Assembly: GCA_017533915.1 (NCBI GenBank)
Contig: JAFWHX010000001.1
Coordinates: 62,001 to 126,000, forward strand
Source: Eubacterium sp.
GTDB taxonomy: Bacteria > Bacillota > Clostridia > Peptostreptococcales > Anaerovoracaceae
Length of the DNA: 64,000 nt
Reading direction: 5' to 3'
The translations under genes were made by a program, and so were the position numbers. Position 1 is the first letter of the stretch; the number at the start of each line of letters is the position of its first letter. Shown here piece after piece: positions 55,410 through 63,256 of this stretch. Below the pieces are notes generated by a model. It had not been told where the DNA came from. It ran no database searches and saw nothing but the letters and a program-made list of their open reading frames with translations.

Positions 55410-56249
55410 ATGATTGAGATCAGGGATCTTACAAAGAAGTTCGGCGACTTTACTGCTGTCGACCATCTCAGCCTGACTATAAACACAGGTGAATTTTTTG
55501 GACTTCTCGGTCCTAACGGAGCCGGAAAGACGACTACGATCAGTATGATATCTACAGTTCTCCTTCCAAATTCCGGAGAGGTGCTCGTGAACGGGGAGCC
55601 TCTGACAAGGAAGTCGTCAGCTATCAAGAGAAAGATCAGCGTGATCACGCAGGAGTATTCGCTGAGGATGGATATGACCTGCGATGAAGTAATGGAGTAT
55701 CAGGGCAGACTGTATTATATGCCGCTAAAAGAGATCAGGCAGAAGACAGACGAGCTTCTGGACTTTGTCGGCCTAAAGGATTTCCGCAAGAGATCCGTCA
55801 GAAATCTGTCAGGAGGACTTAAAAGAAGACTCATGATATGCCGTGCCCTCATGACTGAGCCGGAAATCATCCTGCTTGATGAGCCGACAGCAGGGATGGA
55901 CGCTATCGCAAGGCGTCAGACCTGGGGCATTCTGAAAGAGCTTCAGAAAAAGAACATAACGATAATCCTTACGACGCACTATATGGAAGAGGCCGAGGCA
56001 CTCTGCGACAGGGTAGCGCTCATCGACAGCGGCAAGCTTTCATACATTGATACGCCGCGCGGACTTATCGACGACCTGGGCAGATATGCTGTGGATAAGA
56101 CTGTAGACGGGAAACTCGAGAGCAGGTACTTTGCCGACAGGCAGGAAGCTATCGATTACCTCACCAGCGAGGAAGATGCGGATATGAGGAACACCACTCT
56201 GGAAGACGTGTTCATCCAGCGTATCGGCAAGGTTTTGATGAAGAAGTAG
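55410..56249 (+). CDS. ABC transporter ATP-binding protein (ABC-2/DrrA type)
   Basis: A 279-residue ATPase: Walker A GPNGAGKTTTISM, signature LSGGLKRRLMICRALM, Walker B IILLDEPTAGMD and the H-loop TTHYMEEAEALCD. The ~70-residue C-terminal extension is typical of DrrA-like exporters. Its partner permease follows after ten bases. Since the pair is embedded between hemL and cbiK in one run of closely spaced genes, it may move a tetrapyrrole or metal compound, but nothing in the sequence gives the substrate. Confidence 0.9.
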   Translation: MIEIRDLTKKFGDFTAVDHLSLTINTGEFFGLLGPNGAGKTTTISMISTVLLPNSGEVLVNGEPLTRKSSAIKRKISVITQEYSLRMDMTCDEVMEYQGRLYYMPLKEIRQKTDELLDFVGLKDFRKRSVRNLSGGLKRRLMICRALMTEPEIILLDEPTAGMDAIARRQTWGILKELQKKNITIILTTHYMEEAEALCDRVALIDSGKLSYIDTPRGLIDDLGRYAVDKTVDGKLESRYFADRQEAIDYLTSEEDADMRNTTLEDVFIQRIGKVLMKK

Positions 56250-56259
56250 GGGGCAGCAT

Positions 56260-56991
56260 ATGGGCATAGTAGCAGTTCTATGGGAGAAATGGAGAGAATT
56301 TCTCCGCGACTTTTATAAAATAACGATGTCCGCTATGATAAGTCCTCTGATGTATCTCATCATATTCGGACTGGGAATTCAGACGACCTCACACGGAGAG
56401 CCGTATCTGAACTTCCTGATCCCGGGCATAGTCGCAATGTCGACCATGACCGGAAGCTTCAGCGCGATCGCACAGAACATGAGCCTGCAGAGACTCTACG
56501 AGAAAGCGCTCGATCAGGTGATGATGTCGCCGACGCCGCTGTGGCAGTTCATAACCGGACAGGTGATAGGCGGGAGCTTACGCGGTCTTTACGCGGGACT
56601 CGTGATCCTGCTCCTGACGTCGCCGATAAGGACGGGGCTCATATTCAACGGACTCTCGATATTCATCATGTTTCTTAACGGCGCAGTGTTCTCGACTATA
56701 GGTCTTGCGCTATCGTTCCTGTCGAAGAGCTATAACGACACGCCGAGGTACACGTCGTACATCATCATGCCGATGTCATTCCTCTGTAACACATTCTTCT
56801 CGACAGAGCAGATGCCGGACGGCTTCAGACAGGTAGTAGACCTGCTCCCGCTGTCGCAGGCAAGCAACATGATCAGAGCGATCGCAGCAGGCGGCCAGCC
56901 GGAACCGCGCGGCTTCGTGATTTTGTTCACATATCTCATCATATTCTCACTGATATCGATGGGATTCATCTATAAGAAGAAAAATCTGTAA
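56260..56991 (+). CDS. ABC-2 type permease
   Basis: A 243-residue membrane protein with six predicted helices and the ABC-2 pattern: FLIPGIVAMSTMTGSF, then MPMSFLCNTFFSTEQMPDGFRQVVDLLPLSQASNMIR, the conserved element before the last helices. Works with the preceding ATPase, probably as an exporter (family knowledge). Ribosome site AGGGGGCAG. cbiK follows 18 bases on. Confidence 0.88.
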   Translation: MGIVAVLWEKWREFLRDFYKITMSAMISPLMYLIIFGLGIQTTSHGEPYLNFLIPGIVAMSTMTGSFSAIAQNMSLQRLYEKALDQVMMSPTPLWQFITGQVIGGSLRGLYAGLVILLLTSPIRTGLIFNGLSIFIMFLNGAVFSTIGLALSFLSKSYNDTPRYTSYIIMPMSFLCNTFFSTEQMPDGFRQVVDLLPLSQASNMIRAIAAGGQPEPRGFVILFTYLIIFSLISMGFIYKKKNL

Positions 56992-57009
56992 CTGAAAGAA
57001 GGTATATAA

Positions 57010-57831
57010 ATGAAAAACGCATTTATAGTAGTCAGCTTCGGCACATCATTCAAAGAGACAAGAGAGAAGACGATCTGCGCGCTTGAACAGGACCTGAGGG
57101 ACGAGTTCCCAGACAGGGAATTCTACAGAGCGTGGACAAGCAATATCATCATCAAGAAAGTGGCAAGAACAGAAGGCCTGATCGTCGATAAGCTGGAAGA
57201 GGCTGTGCTCCACATGAAGGCTGACGGAGTGACCGACGTGCTGGTCCAGCCGACACATATGACAGACGGCTTTGAGAACGACAGGATGCTGAAAGTTCTG
57301 AAAGACGTGAAGGACAGTTTTGACAGCATCAAAGTCGGCAGGCCTATGCTCGTCAGCGAGGACGATATCGACTACATGTCAGAGTCCGTGCTGGCTGAGT
57401 TCCCTGAAGTAAAAGAAGGTAAGGCGGCGCTGGTCCTCATGGGCCACGGTACTCCTGTAAAGGCAGGGGAGAAAGGCTACGATCCGAAGAGCGATCCTAA
57501 CAAAGTCTATCTCGACCAGGAGAACAGCTTCAGAAAGCTCGGATATGACAATGTGTTCGTAGGAACTGTCGAAGCAACACCGACACTTGAGGATACTGTT
57601 GAAAAGCTCAAGGCTGCATTTCCTGCTCCGGGAAAAGTCTACATTACACCATACCTTATCGTTGCCGGCGACCACGCCAATAACGACATGGCGGGAGACG
57701 AGCCGGATTCATGGAAAAATGTGATCGCTGCAGAAGGATATGAAGTTGTCCCTGTAATAAAGGGCCTTGGTGAATATCCGAAGATCAGGGCAAGATTCGT
57801 TAAGCATGCCAGGGAGGCAGAGGAGATCTAG
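57010..57831 (+). CDS. cbiK: sirohydrochlorin cobaltochelatase CbiK (cytoplasmic)
   Basis: A 273-residue class II chelatase without a signal peptide. It starts KNAFIVVSFGTSFKETREKT. The metal-binding histidines are His146 in LMGHGTPVKAG and His222 in AGDHANNDMAGDEPDSW. It inserts Co2+ into sirohydrochlorin, giving Co-factor II for CbiL. It is a paralogue of the exported lipoprotein at 45974. A NEAT-like gene follows six bases later, the same pairing as at 45974-48159. Confidence 0.92.
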   Translation: MKNAFIVVSFGTSFKETREKTICALEQDLRDEFPDREFYRAWTSNIIIKKVARTEGLIVDKLEEAVLHMKADGVTDVLVQPTHMTDGFENDRMLKVLKDVKDSFDSIKVGRPMLVSEDDIDYMSESVLAEFPEVKEGKAALVLMGHGTPVKAGEKGYDPKSDPNKVYLDQENSFRKLGYDNVFVGTVEATPTLEDTVEKLKAAFPAPGKVYITPYLIVAGDHANNDMAGDEPDSWKNVIAAEGYEVVPVIKGLGEYPKIRARFVKHAREAEEI

Positions 57832-57836
57832 ATACG

Positions 57837-58997
57837 ATGGAATATCGCAGCAGACAACATGACAGAATGGCAAGATCGTTAATAGGCGTTTTGGCTGTAA
57901 TATCAGTGATATCAATGCTTTTGGGCTTTGATGCTGATATGGCATACGCCGCGGAAGGCTATGATCAGGTCGCGTCGTCATCCGAGATGTCGAGTGCTCT
58001 CACGGTCGGAAAATACGGCATGGTGCCGATATACGGCAAGGATATAAAAGACGGCACGTACAATGTGACGATGGAGAGCAGCTCATCATTTTTCCACATC
58101 GTGGACTGTAAGCTCACTGTGAAGAACGGCAAGATGAAGGCGGTTTTCCTCATCGCGAGCTACAGCTACAAGTGCGTATATATGGGAACAGCCGAAGAGG
58201 CCGCGAAGGCGCCGCTTGAAGATTACATCATGGCGGAGGACACCGACCTCGGTACCACGTTCGAGATCCCTGTCGAGGCTCTCAACAAAGAACTTCCGCT
58301 TGCAGCTTTCAGTAAGAAAAAGAAAAAATGGTACGACAGGCTGGTGATCGTCGACGCGTCCACGATCCCTGTGACCAAGATCGATTTTCTGGTGCCGGAC
58401 TACAACAGGATCGAGAGCGCGATCGAGCTCTATGACCAGGAGAACGGAACTGACACGAGAGAAGAGCTCGAAAAACACGCTGCCGAGGCAAAGAAGAAGG
58501 CGAAGAAGGGGGAGGAAGCCGACGGTGCTTCAGAGCCTGCTGACATCAACATGAAGGACGGTACGTATTCGATAGAGGTCAACATGACCGGAGGAAGCGG
58601 CCGTGCAAGCGTGAGCTCGCCGACATGGCTCATAGTGAAGGACGGCAAAGCCTACGCGCGTCTTCTGTGGAGCAGCTCATATTACGATTTCATGTTGGTA
58701 GGCGGCAAAAAGTACTTGAACGAATCAACGAACGGAGGAAACTCCACATTCACTATCCCGATCACTCAGTTCGATACGATCATGAACGTTGTCGGAGATA
58801 CTACTTCAATGGGAGATCCGGTGGCGATCGGCTACAAGCTGACGTTCTACAAGGACTCGATCAGCACCAGCAACAAGATACCGCAGGAAGCGGCCAAGGG
58901 CGTGATAGCGATCGCGGCGGTAGTCGCAGTCCTCGGGGGGATCCTGAATTTCGTGCTGAAGAAGAAACAGGAAAAGAAAGTGTATCACAAACGGTAG
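57837..58997 (+). CDS. membrane-anchored protein with two NEAT-like domains
   Basis: A 386-residue surface protein. Signal peptide (about 11-38, ending MAYAAEG). Domain 1 (72-175) has DGTYNVTMES, LTVKNGKMKAVF and WYDRLVIVD. A Lys/Glu/Ala-rich linker (195-235) follows. Domain 2 (240-342) has DGTYSIEVN, GGSGRASVSSP, LIVKDGKAYARL, WSSSYYDFMLVGGKKY. A C-terminal membrane helix (354-374) is followed by a basic tail. Both domains align with those of the lipoprotein at 47335. It is co-transcribed with cytoplasmic cbiK. A surface receptor for tetrapyrrole or metal is plausible; no sorting motif is seen. Confidence 0.65.
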   Translation: MEYRSRQHDRMARSLIGVLAVISVISMLLGFDADMAYAAEGYDQVASSSEMSSALTVGKYGMVPIYGKDIKDGTYNVTMESSSSFFHIVDCKLTVKNGKMKAVFLIASYSYKCVYMGTAEEAAKAPLEDYIMAEDTDLGTTFEIPVEALNKELPLAAFSKKKKKWYDRLVIVDASTIPVTKIDFLVPDYNRIESAIELYDQENGTDTREELEKHAAEAKKKAKKGEEADGASEPADINMKDGTYSIEVNMTGGSGRASVSSPTWLIVKDGKAYARLLWSSSYYDFMLVGGKKYLNESTNGGNSTFTIPITQFDTIMNVVGDTTSMGDPVAIGYKLTFYKDSISTSNKIPQEAAKGVIAIAAVVAVLGGILNFVLKKKQEKKVYHKR

Positions 58998-59002
58998 AAT
59001 AT

Positions 59003-59050
59003 AGCCGTGTCCGCAGGGATTGTGCATCTGTCCCGGACACGGCTTTAAAT
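59003..59050 (+). terminator. terminator at the end of the corrin locus
   Basis: A 10-bp perfect stem AGCCGTGTCC / GGACACGGCT with an inner GGGA/TCCC pair, followed by TTTAAATA. The U-tract is short. Confidence 0.65.
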
Positions 59051-59098
59051 ATACTATAATTAGTAGGTATTAACTCGCCACATGTATAAGTGTAGTGC

Positions 59099-59126
59099 TT
59101 GACTATGGGTCAGAATGTGATATCAT
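59099..59126 (+). promoter_or_regulatory. promoter ahead of riboswitch 2
   Basis: TTGACT (59099-59104), a 16-base spacer and TATCAT (59121-59126), about 30 bases before the aptamer. Confidence 0.5.
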
Positions 59127-59155
59127 TAAAATATAATTAAATAAACGGACATGAA

Positions 59156-59322
59156 AGGATAAGTTCTGCGAGAGCGGAGTAATAGGGAAACCGGTGCGAA
59201 TCCGGTACGATCCCGTCACTGTAACAGTCTGCAGACGGCAGTATGTCACTGGAAGTATAAGAAATACTTCCGGGAAGGCGCCGTGCCTGCGATGGGCTGA
59301 AGTCAGGAGACCTGCTTATCCT
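59156..59322 (+). promoter_or_regulatory. cobalamin (AdoCbl) riboswitch 2
   Basis: The second complete B12 aptamer. P1 is AGGATAAG (59156-59163) with CTTATCCT (59315-59322), a perfect 8-bp stem. Core blocks: AATAGGGAA, CCGGTGCGAATCCGG, CCCGTCACTGTAACAGT and the B12 box GAAGTCAGGAGACCTGC (59299-59315). It precedes the ABC importer genes, so cobalamin should repress import. The 660-base gap between the NEAT-like gene and the importer holds only this regulatory region. Confidence 0.93.
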
Positions 59323-59477
59323 GTCGTAGCAATTTCATACGGCGATATGAAAACTATAATCGACTGAATATATGGACGTCCGAAAAGATCTGCAGGAATG
59401 CAGGAATATAAGGTTAGTTTGTCAAGTTAGGCAAGACTATCTTACAGGTTGGTCATAAGCCAGTCATGATGGTTGTT

Positions 59478-59515
59478 CCTCTGTGTTGAGATTGCTTCAG
59501 CACAGAGGATTTTTT
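59478..59515 (+). terminator. regulatory terminator of riboswitch 2
   Basis: CCTCTGTG / CACAGAGG (59478-59485 and 59501-59508) with an inner TGA/TTCA partial pairing, then ATTTTTTG. It lies 155 bases after the aptamer. Confidence 0.85.
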
Positions 59516-59576
59516 GATGCTGCACAGACGTTTCGGACGCGAGTTACACCTCTTCACCACGCACGGAGCGCCGGAG

Positions 59577-59605
59577 CCGGCACCTTAAGATCACATCGGT
59601 GCCGG
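59577..59605 (+). other. hairpin in the leader of the importer operon
   Basis: CCGGCACC (59577-59584) pairs perfectly with GGTGCCGG (59598-59605), between the riboswitch terminator and the ribosome site at 59649-59654. No U-tract follows. Confidence 0.6.
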
Positions 59606-59659
59606 AGGTATTGTGTGTCCGTGAAAAGTTTACTTAATGATTTGACCAGGAGGATTGAA

Positions 59660-61249
59660 ATGAGTAAGAACATGAAAAGATTACTTGCAGTAGGTCTGGC
59701 TCTTGCCATGACAGTATGCCTGCTCGCGGGATGCGGCGGTTCATCATCCGGCGGCGGCAGCGGCGAAGGCGGCAGCAAAGAGCTTAACTTCGGAGCCCAG
59801 ATGTATTCAGACGGTAACGTCAATCCTACGTTCGATACGAACGGAGGATGGAACTGCATGCGTTTCGGAGTAGGCGAGGCTTTGTTCAAGTTCAACGACA
59901 GCATGGAGACAGAGCCGTGGCTTGCTGAGAGCGCTGAGACAGAAGACAACAAAACATGGGTGATCAAGCTCAAGGAAGGCGTTAAGTTCTCTGATGGCTG
60001 CGATATGACAGCGACAAAGGTAGCAGAGTCACTTCAGCACATGCTGGATGACGGTCCTAACGGATCATCTACGCCTGAAAAGTATCTCCCATATGAGACC
60101 AAGATCACGGCGGATGACGCCGCTAACACAGTAACGCTTGAGCTCCCTGAGCCTGATTTCAACCTTAAGGGAAATCTGGCTTATCCTGTATGCGAGATCA
60201 TGGACGTAGAGCATATCGAGGACTGGAACAACGGAACCATAGGAACAGGTCCGTATGTCATCAAGGAATTCCAGGATCAGGTTGGCTACACTCTCGTAAA
60301 GAATGAGAACTACTATGAAGACGTTCCATACGACACAGTAAACGTCAAGTTCATGGGCGACGCTTCTGCCAAGGCAATGGCTCTTAAGAGCGGAGAGATT
60401 GACGTCGCTGAGAACATTACAAACGTATCAGACATTAAGGACTTCCAGAACGACGACAACTACACAGTCAATATCGCTCAGGGCGTACGCTGCGGATTTG
60501 CATGGCTCAACATGAAGGAAGGCCCTCTTAAGAACAAAGAGCTGCGCAAGGCTCTCCAGATGGCTCTCAACCACGAAGAGATCTGCGCTTCCAATACGAT
60601 CGGCGGACTCTACACAGCAGGATTCTCAGTACTTCCATCAACACTCTCATATGGATATGATAATCTGAAGAACCCGTATGAGTATGATCCTGAGGGAGCA
60701 AAGAAACTTCTGGACGAAGCTGGTATCAAGGATTCAGACGGAGACGGATATAGAGAGCTCGACGGGAAGAACATCGATCTCAAGTTCGTATCATATGAGA
60801 ACAGACTGCTGAACGACTTCTCTGACGCATTCACACAGGCGTTCGACAAGATCGGCATCAAGGTCACAGCTGATTACGGCAGCTCCGACGACCAGTGGAG
60901 CAAGCTCGTAGCATTCGAATATGACTGCAACAATAACAACTGGACTACAGTTGGAAACGGCGACCCTTCGGAGTACATGGCTAACTGGTACGGAAAGTCA
61001 GAGTCCAACTACTGCGGATACCAGAACGACGAATATGACAAGCTCTATGAAGAGTTCAAGAAGGAAGCAGATCCAGACAAGCGTTCTGAGATCATGGAAA
61101 AGATGCAGCAGATACTCGTAGATGACGCTGTTGCTCTGGTCGACGGCTACTATAACAGCTCGATGATCTTCTCCAAGAACGTAGCTTCAGCTCCTATTCA
61201 TACAGCAGACTACTATTGGATCACGACGGAGATCCAGCCGGCTGCATAA
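59660..61249 (+). CDS. ABC transporter substrate-binding lipoprotein, dipeptide/nickel family (SBP_bac_5)
   Basis: A 529-residue lipoprotein with lipobox LAGC (Cys25) and a Gly/Ser linker, then an OppA/DppA/NikA-like fold: EPWLAESAETEDNKTWVIKL, LKEGVKFSDG, GTGPYVIKEF, KELRKALQMALNHEEI and the late DPDKRSEIMEKMQQILVDDA. ATG 59660 has AGGAGGAT; the frame is open upstream but lies in the riboswitch leader. Control by a B12 riboswitch points to cobalt, nickel-like metal complexes or a corrinoid precursor rather than peptides (inference). Confidence 0.88.
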   Translation: MSKNMKRLLAVGLALAMTVCLLAGCGGSSSGGGSGEGGSKELNFGAQMYSDGNVNPTFDTNGGWNCMRFGVGEALFKFNDSMETEPWLAESAETEDNKTWVIKLKEGVKFSDGCDMTATKVAESLQHMLDDGPNGSSTPEKYLPYETKITADDAANTVTLELPEPDFNLKGNLAYPVCEIMDVEHIEDWNNGTIGTGPYVIKEFQDQVGYTLVKNENYYEDVPYDTVNVKFMGDASAKAMALKSGEIDVAENITNVSDIKDFQNDDNYTVNIAQGVRCGFAWLNMKEGPLKNKELRKALQMALNHEEICASNTIGGLYTAGFSVLPSTLSYGYDNLKNPYEYDPEGAKKLLDEAGIKDSDGDGYRELDGKNIDLKFVSYENRLLNDFSDAFTQAFDKIGIKVTADYGSSDDQWSKLVAFEYDCNNNNWTTVGNGDPSEYMANWYGKSESNYCGYQNDEYDKLYEEFKKEADPDKRSEIMEKMQQILVDDAVALVDGYYNSSMIFSKNVASAPIHTADYYWITTEIQPAA

Positions 61250-61308
61250 TATAATTTGATTTTCCGGGATGCCGGCTCTGGTTAAGACAAGACCCGGCCG
61301 ACATTCCC

Positions 61309-61386
61309 CGAAGGGGGATACGGCAAGCTGTATCCCCCTTCGCCTCCTACGCGGAAACTTCCCGGAGGGTGTCAGGCCCCCCGGGA
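61309..61386 (+). other. two successive hairpins between binding protein and permease genes
   Basis: A perfect 13-bp stem CGAAGGGGGATAC / GTATCCCCCTTCG (61309-61342) is followed by TCCCGG / CCGGGA (61360-61365 and 61381-61386). Neither has a U-tract. Such structures often protect the upstream mRNA, giving more binding protein than permease. Confidence 0.75.
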
Positions 61387-61430
61387 GAATGTCCCGCGAA
61401 AGCTGATATCAGATAGGAGATGAGCAACAG

Positions 61431-62369
61431 TTGAAAAAAAGAAAGATAGTATACAGGCTGATCCAGATCGTAATAGTTCTGTTCGGGATCAGCTTCTTCA
61501 CATTTCTGCTCACATATCTTGCGCCGGGAAATCCTGCGCAGGTCATGCTGACTTCGTCAGGCGTCATGCCCACGCAGCAGGCCATAGACGAGCTCTCTGA
61601 GCAGATGGGATTCAATGATCCGTTCCTCGTGAGGTACTTTCGCTGGCTGACAGCGGCGCTCCACGGAGACTTCGGTGTTTCATATTCCCTGAACAAACCA
61701 GTCGTAGAACTTCTTCTGGCAAGGCTGTGGCCTACAGTCAAGCTGACACTTGCATCTATGATAATAATGCTTGCCTTTGCTATTCCTCTCGGAATGCTTT
61801 CGGCTGTACACAAGGACTCATGGATAGATAACCTTGTAAGGTTCATAACATTCTTCGGTGTATCTGTTCCGAATTTCTGGGTAGGCCTTATGCTCATGCT
61901 GCTCTTCTGCGTGAAGATCAACATGTTCCCTGTCATCTGCTCAGGCGGTGACTGGAAGAGCCTGATCCTTCCTGCGGTGACACTTGCGATCGCGATGACA
62001 GCCAAATACACAAGACAGGTAAGGACAGCCATACTGGAGGAGCTCAATCAGGATTATGTGGTCGGGGCAAGAGCCCGCGGCGTAAGCGAGGCCAATATAC
62101 TGTGGAAGAACGTATTTCCTAACTCGCTGCTCCCGCTGATCACGATGCTCGGTCTCTCGGTAGGATCGCTTCTCGGCGGTACCGCAGTAGTAGAAGTCGT
62201 ATTCTCTTACCCGGGACTCGGCAGCCTGGCTGTAGCTGCGATCACGTCGAATGATTATAACCTGATCCAGGGCTATGTCCTCTGGATAGCGCTCATGTAC
62301 ATGATGATCAACCTGATTGTAGATATTTCCTACAATTACATTGATCCGAGAATGAGACTCGGGAGGTGA
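61431..62369 (+). CDS. ABC transporter permease, DppB/NikB family
   Basis: A 312-residue permease with six membrane helices. The N-terminal LIQIVIVLFGISFFTFLLTYLAPGNP, the EAA-like loop (RARGVSEANILWKNVFPNSLLPLI) and the FSYPGLGSLAVAAI motif are all typical of DppB/OppB/NikB. It starts with TTG, 11 bases after AGGAGA; the nearby ATG 61420 runs into a stop. Forms the channel with the next permease. Confidence 0.9.
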   Translation: MKKRKIVYRLIQIVIVLFGISFFTFLLTYLAPGNPAQVMLTSSGVMPTQQAIDELSEQMGFNDPFLVRYFRWLTAALHGDFGVSYSLNKPVVELLLARLWPTVKLTLASMIIMLAFAIPLGMLSAVHKDSWIDNLVRFITFFGVSVPNFWVGLMLMLLFCVKINMFPVICSGGDWKSLILPAVTLAIAMTAKYTRQVRTAILEELNQDYVVGARARGVSEANILWKNVFPNSLLPLITMLGLSVGSLLGGTAVVEVVFSYPGLGSLAVAAITSNDYNLIQGYVLWIALMYMMINLIVDISYNYIDPRMRLGR

Positions 62370-62374
62370 TCAGC

Positions 62375-63244
62375 ATGGCAGAAGATAAAAAGAAAATGAC
62401 CGGGCCAAGACTCGGAGACAAGAAAAATTTCTTTGTCAAGAATAAGATGTTCACTATATTCGGCATCCTTGCTCTGGTGATCGTCTTTATTGCGGTATTT
62501 GCTCCGATAGTATCGGGAGGCATAGACCCTAATGAGGGAAATATCAACGACGCGATCCTTCCGCCGGGTAACGGACACCTGTTCGGAACGGACAAGATGG
62601 GCCGTGATATATATGCGAGAGTCATCTACGGATCAAGAGTTTCCCTTGTCGCGGCGTTCTCAGTAGTGCTGCTCTCTTTCGTTATCGGTATCGTACTCGG
62701 AATACTCGCGGGATACTTCAGAGGGGCAGTCGATACTATCATAATGCGTATAGCTGACATGATGCTCGCGTTCCCTGGACTCGTACTCGCTATGGCAGTA
62801 GCCGGTATCATGGGAGCAAGCATAAGAAACGCGATCTTTGCTATTGCGCTGGTTACATGGCCAAAGTACGCAAGACTCGCGAGGTCGCTGGTACTTAAGA
62901 TCCGGGACAGAGACTATGTGGCAGCAGCGGTAGTAACAGGATCAAAGACCCCGTACATACTTATACGGTATATGCTTCCTAACGTTCTTCCGACTGTGGT
63001 CATCACTGCAGCGACAGATATCGGAGGCCTGATGCTGGAGCTGGCAGGCCTGTCATTCCTCGGATTCGGCGCTGTTCCGCCGACACCTGAATGGGGCCTC
63101 ATGCTGAGCGAGGGAAGAGCTTACATGCAGTCAGCACCATGGCTGATGGTATTCCCTGGACTCGCAATATTTATTACAGTAGTAGTATTCAACATGCTTG
63201 GAGACAGTCTGAGAGACATTCTGGATCCAAGATCAGATGAGTAG
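62375..63244 (+). CDS. ABC transporter permease, DppC/NikC family
   Basis: A 289-residue permease with the OppC_N segment at 30-60 and FGTDKMGRDIYARVIYGSRVSLVAAF, then RDRDYVAAAVVTGSKTPYILIRYMLPNVLPTVVI as the EAA loop and LSFLGFGAVPPTPEWGLML. ATG 62375 follows GGGAGGTGA; GTG 62366 lies inside that site. It overlaps closely with the upstream permease end. Confidence 0.92.
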   Translation: MAEDKKKMTGPRLGDKKNFFVKNKMFTIFGILALVIVFIAVFAPIVSGGIDPNEGNINDAILPPGNGHLFGTDKMGRDIYARVIYGSRVSLVAAFSVVLLSFVIGIVLGILAGYFRGAVDTIIMRIADMMLAFPGLVLAMAVAGIMGASIRNAIFAIALVTWPKYARLARSLVLKIRDRDYVAAAVVTGSKTPYILIRYMLPNVLPTVVITAATDIGGLMLELAGLSFLGFGAVPPTPEWGLMLSEGRAYMQSAPWLMVFPGLAIFITVVVFNMLGDSLRDILDPRSDE

Positions 63245-63256
63245 GGGGTGAGTAAT

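Noticed and set aside
58870-58997. Possible sortase signal (NKIPQ) before the C-terminal helix of the NEAT-like protein
   Set aside because: It does not match NPQTN or LPXTG, and the helix plus basic tail is explained by simple membrane anchoring.
59483-59659. 59 extra in-frame codons upstream of the importer binding protein
   Set aside because: They run through the riboswitch terminator and leader; the ATG at 59660 has the ribosome site and begins a clean lipoprotein signal peptide.
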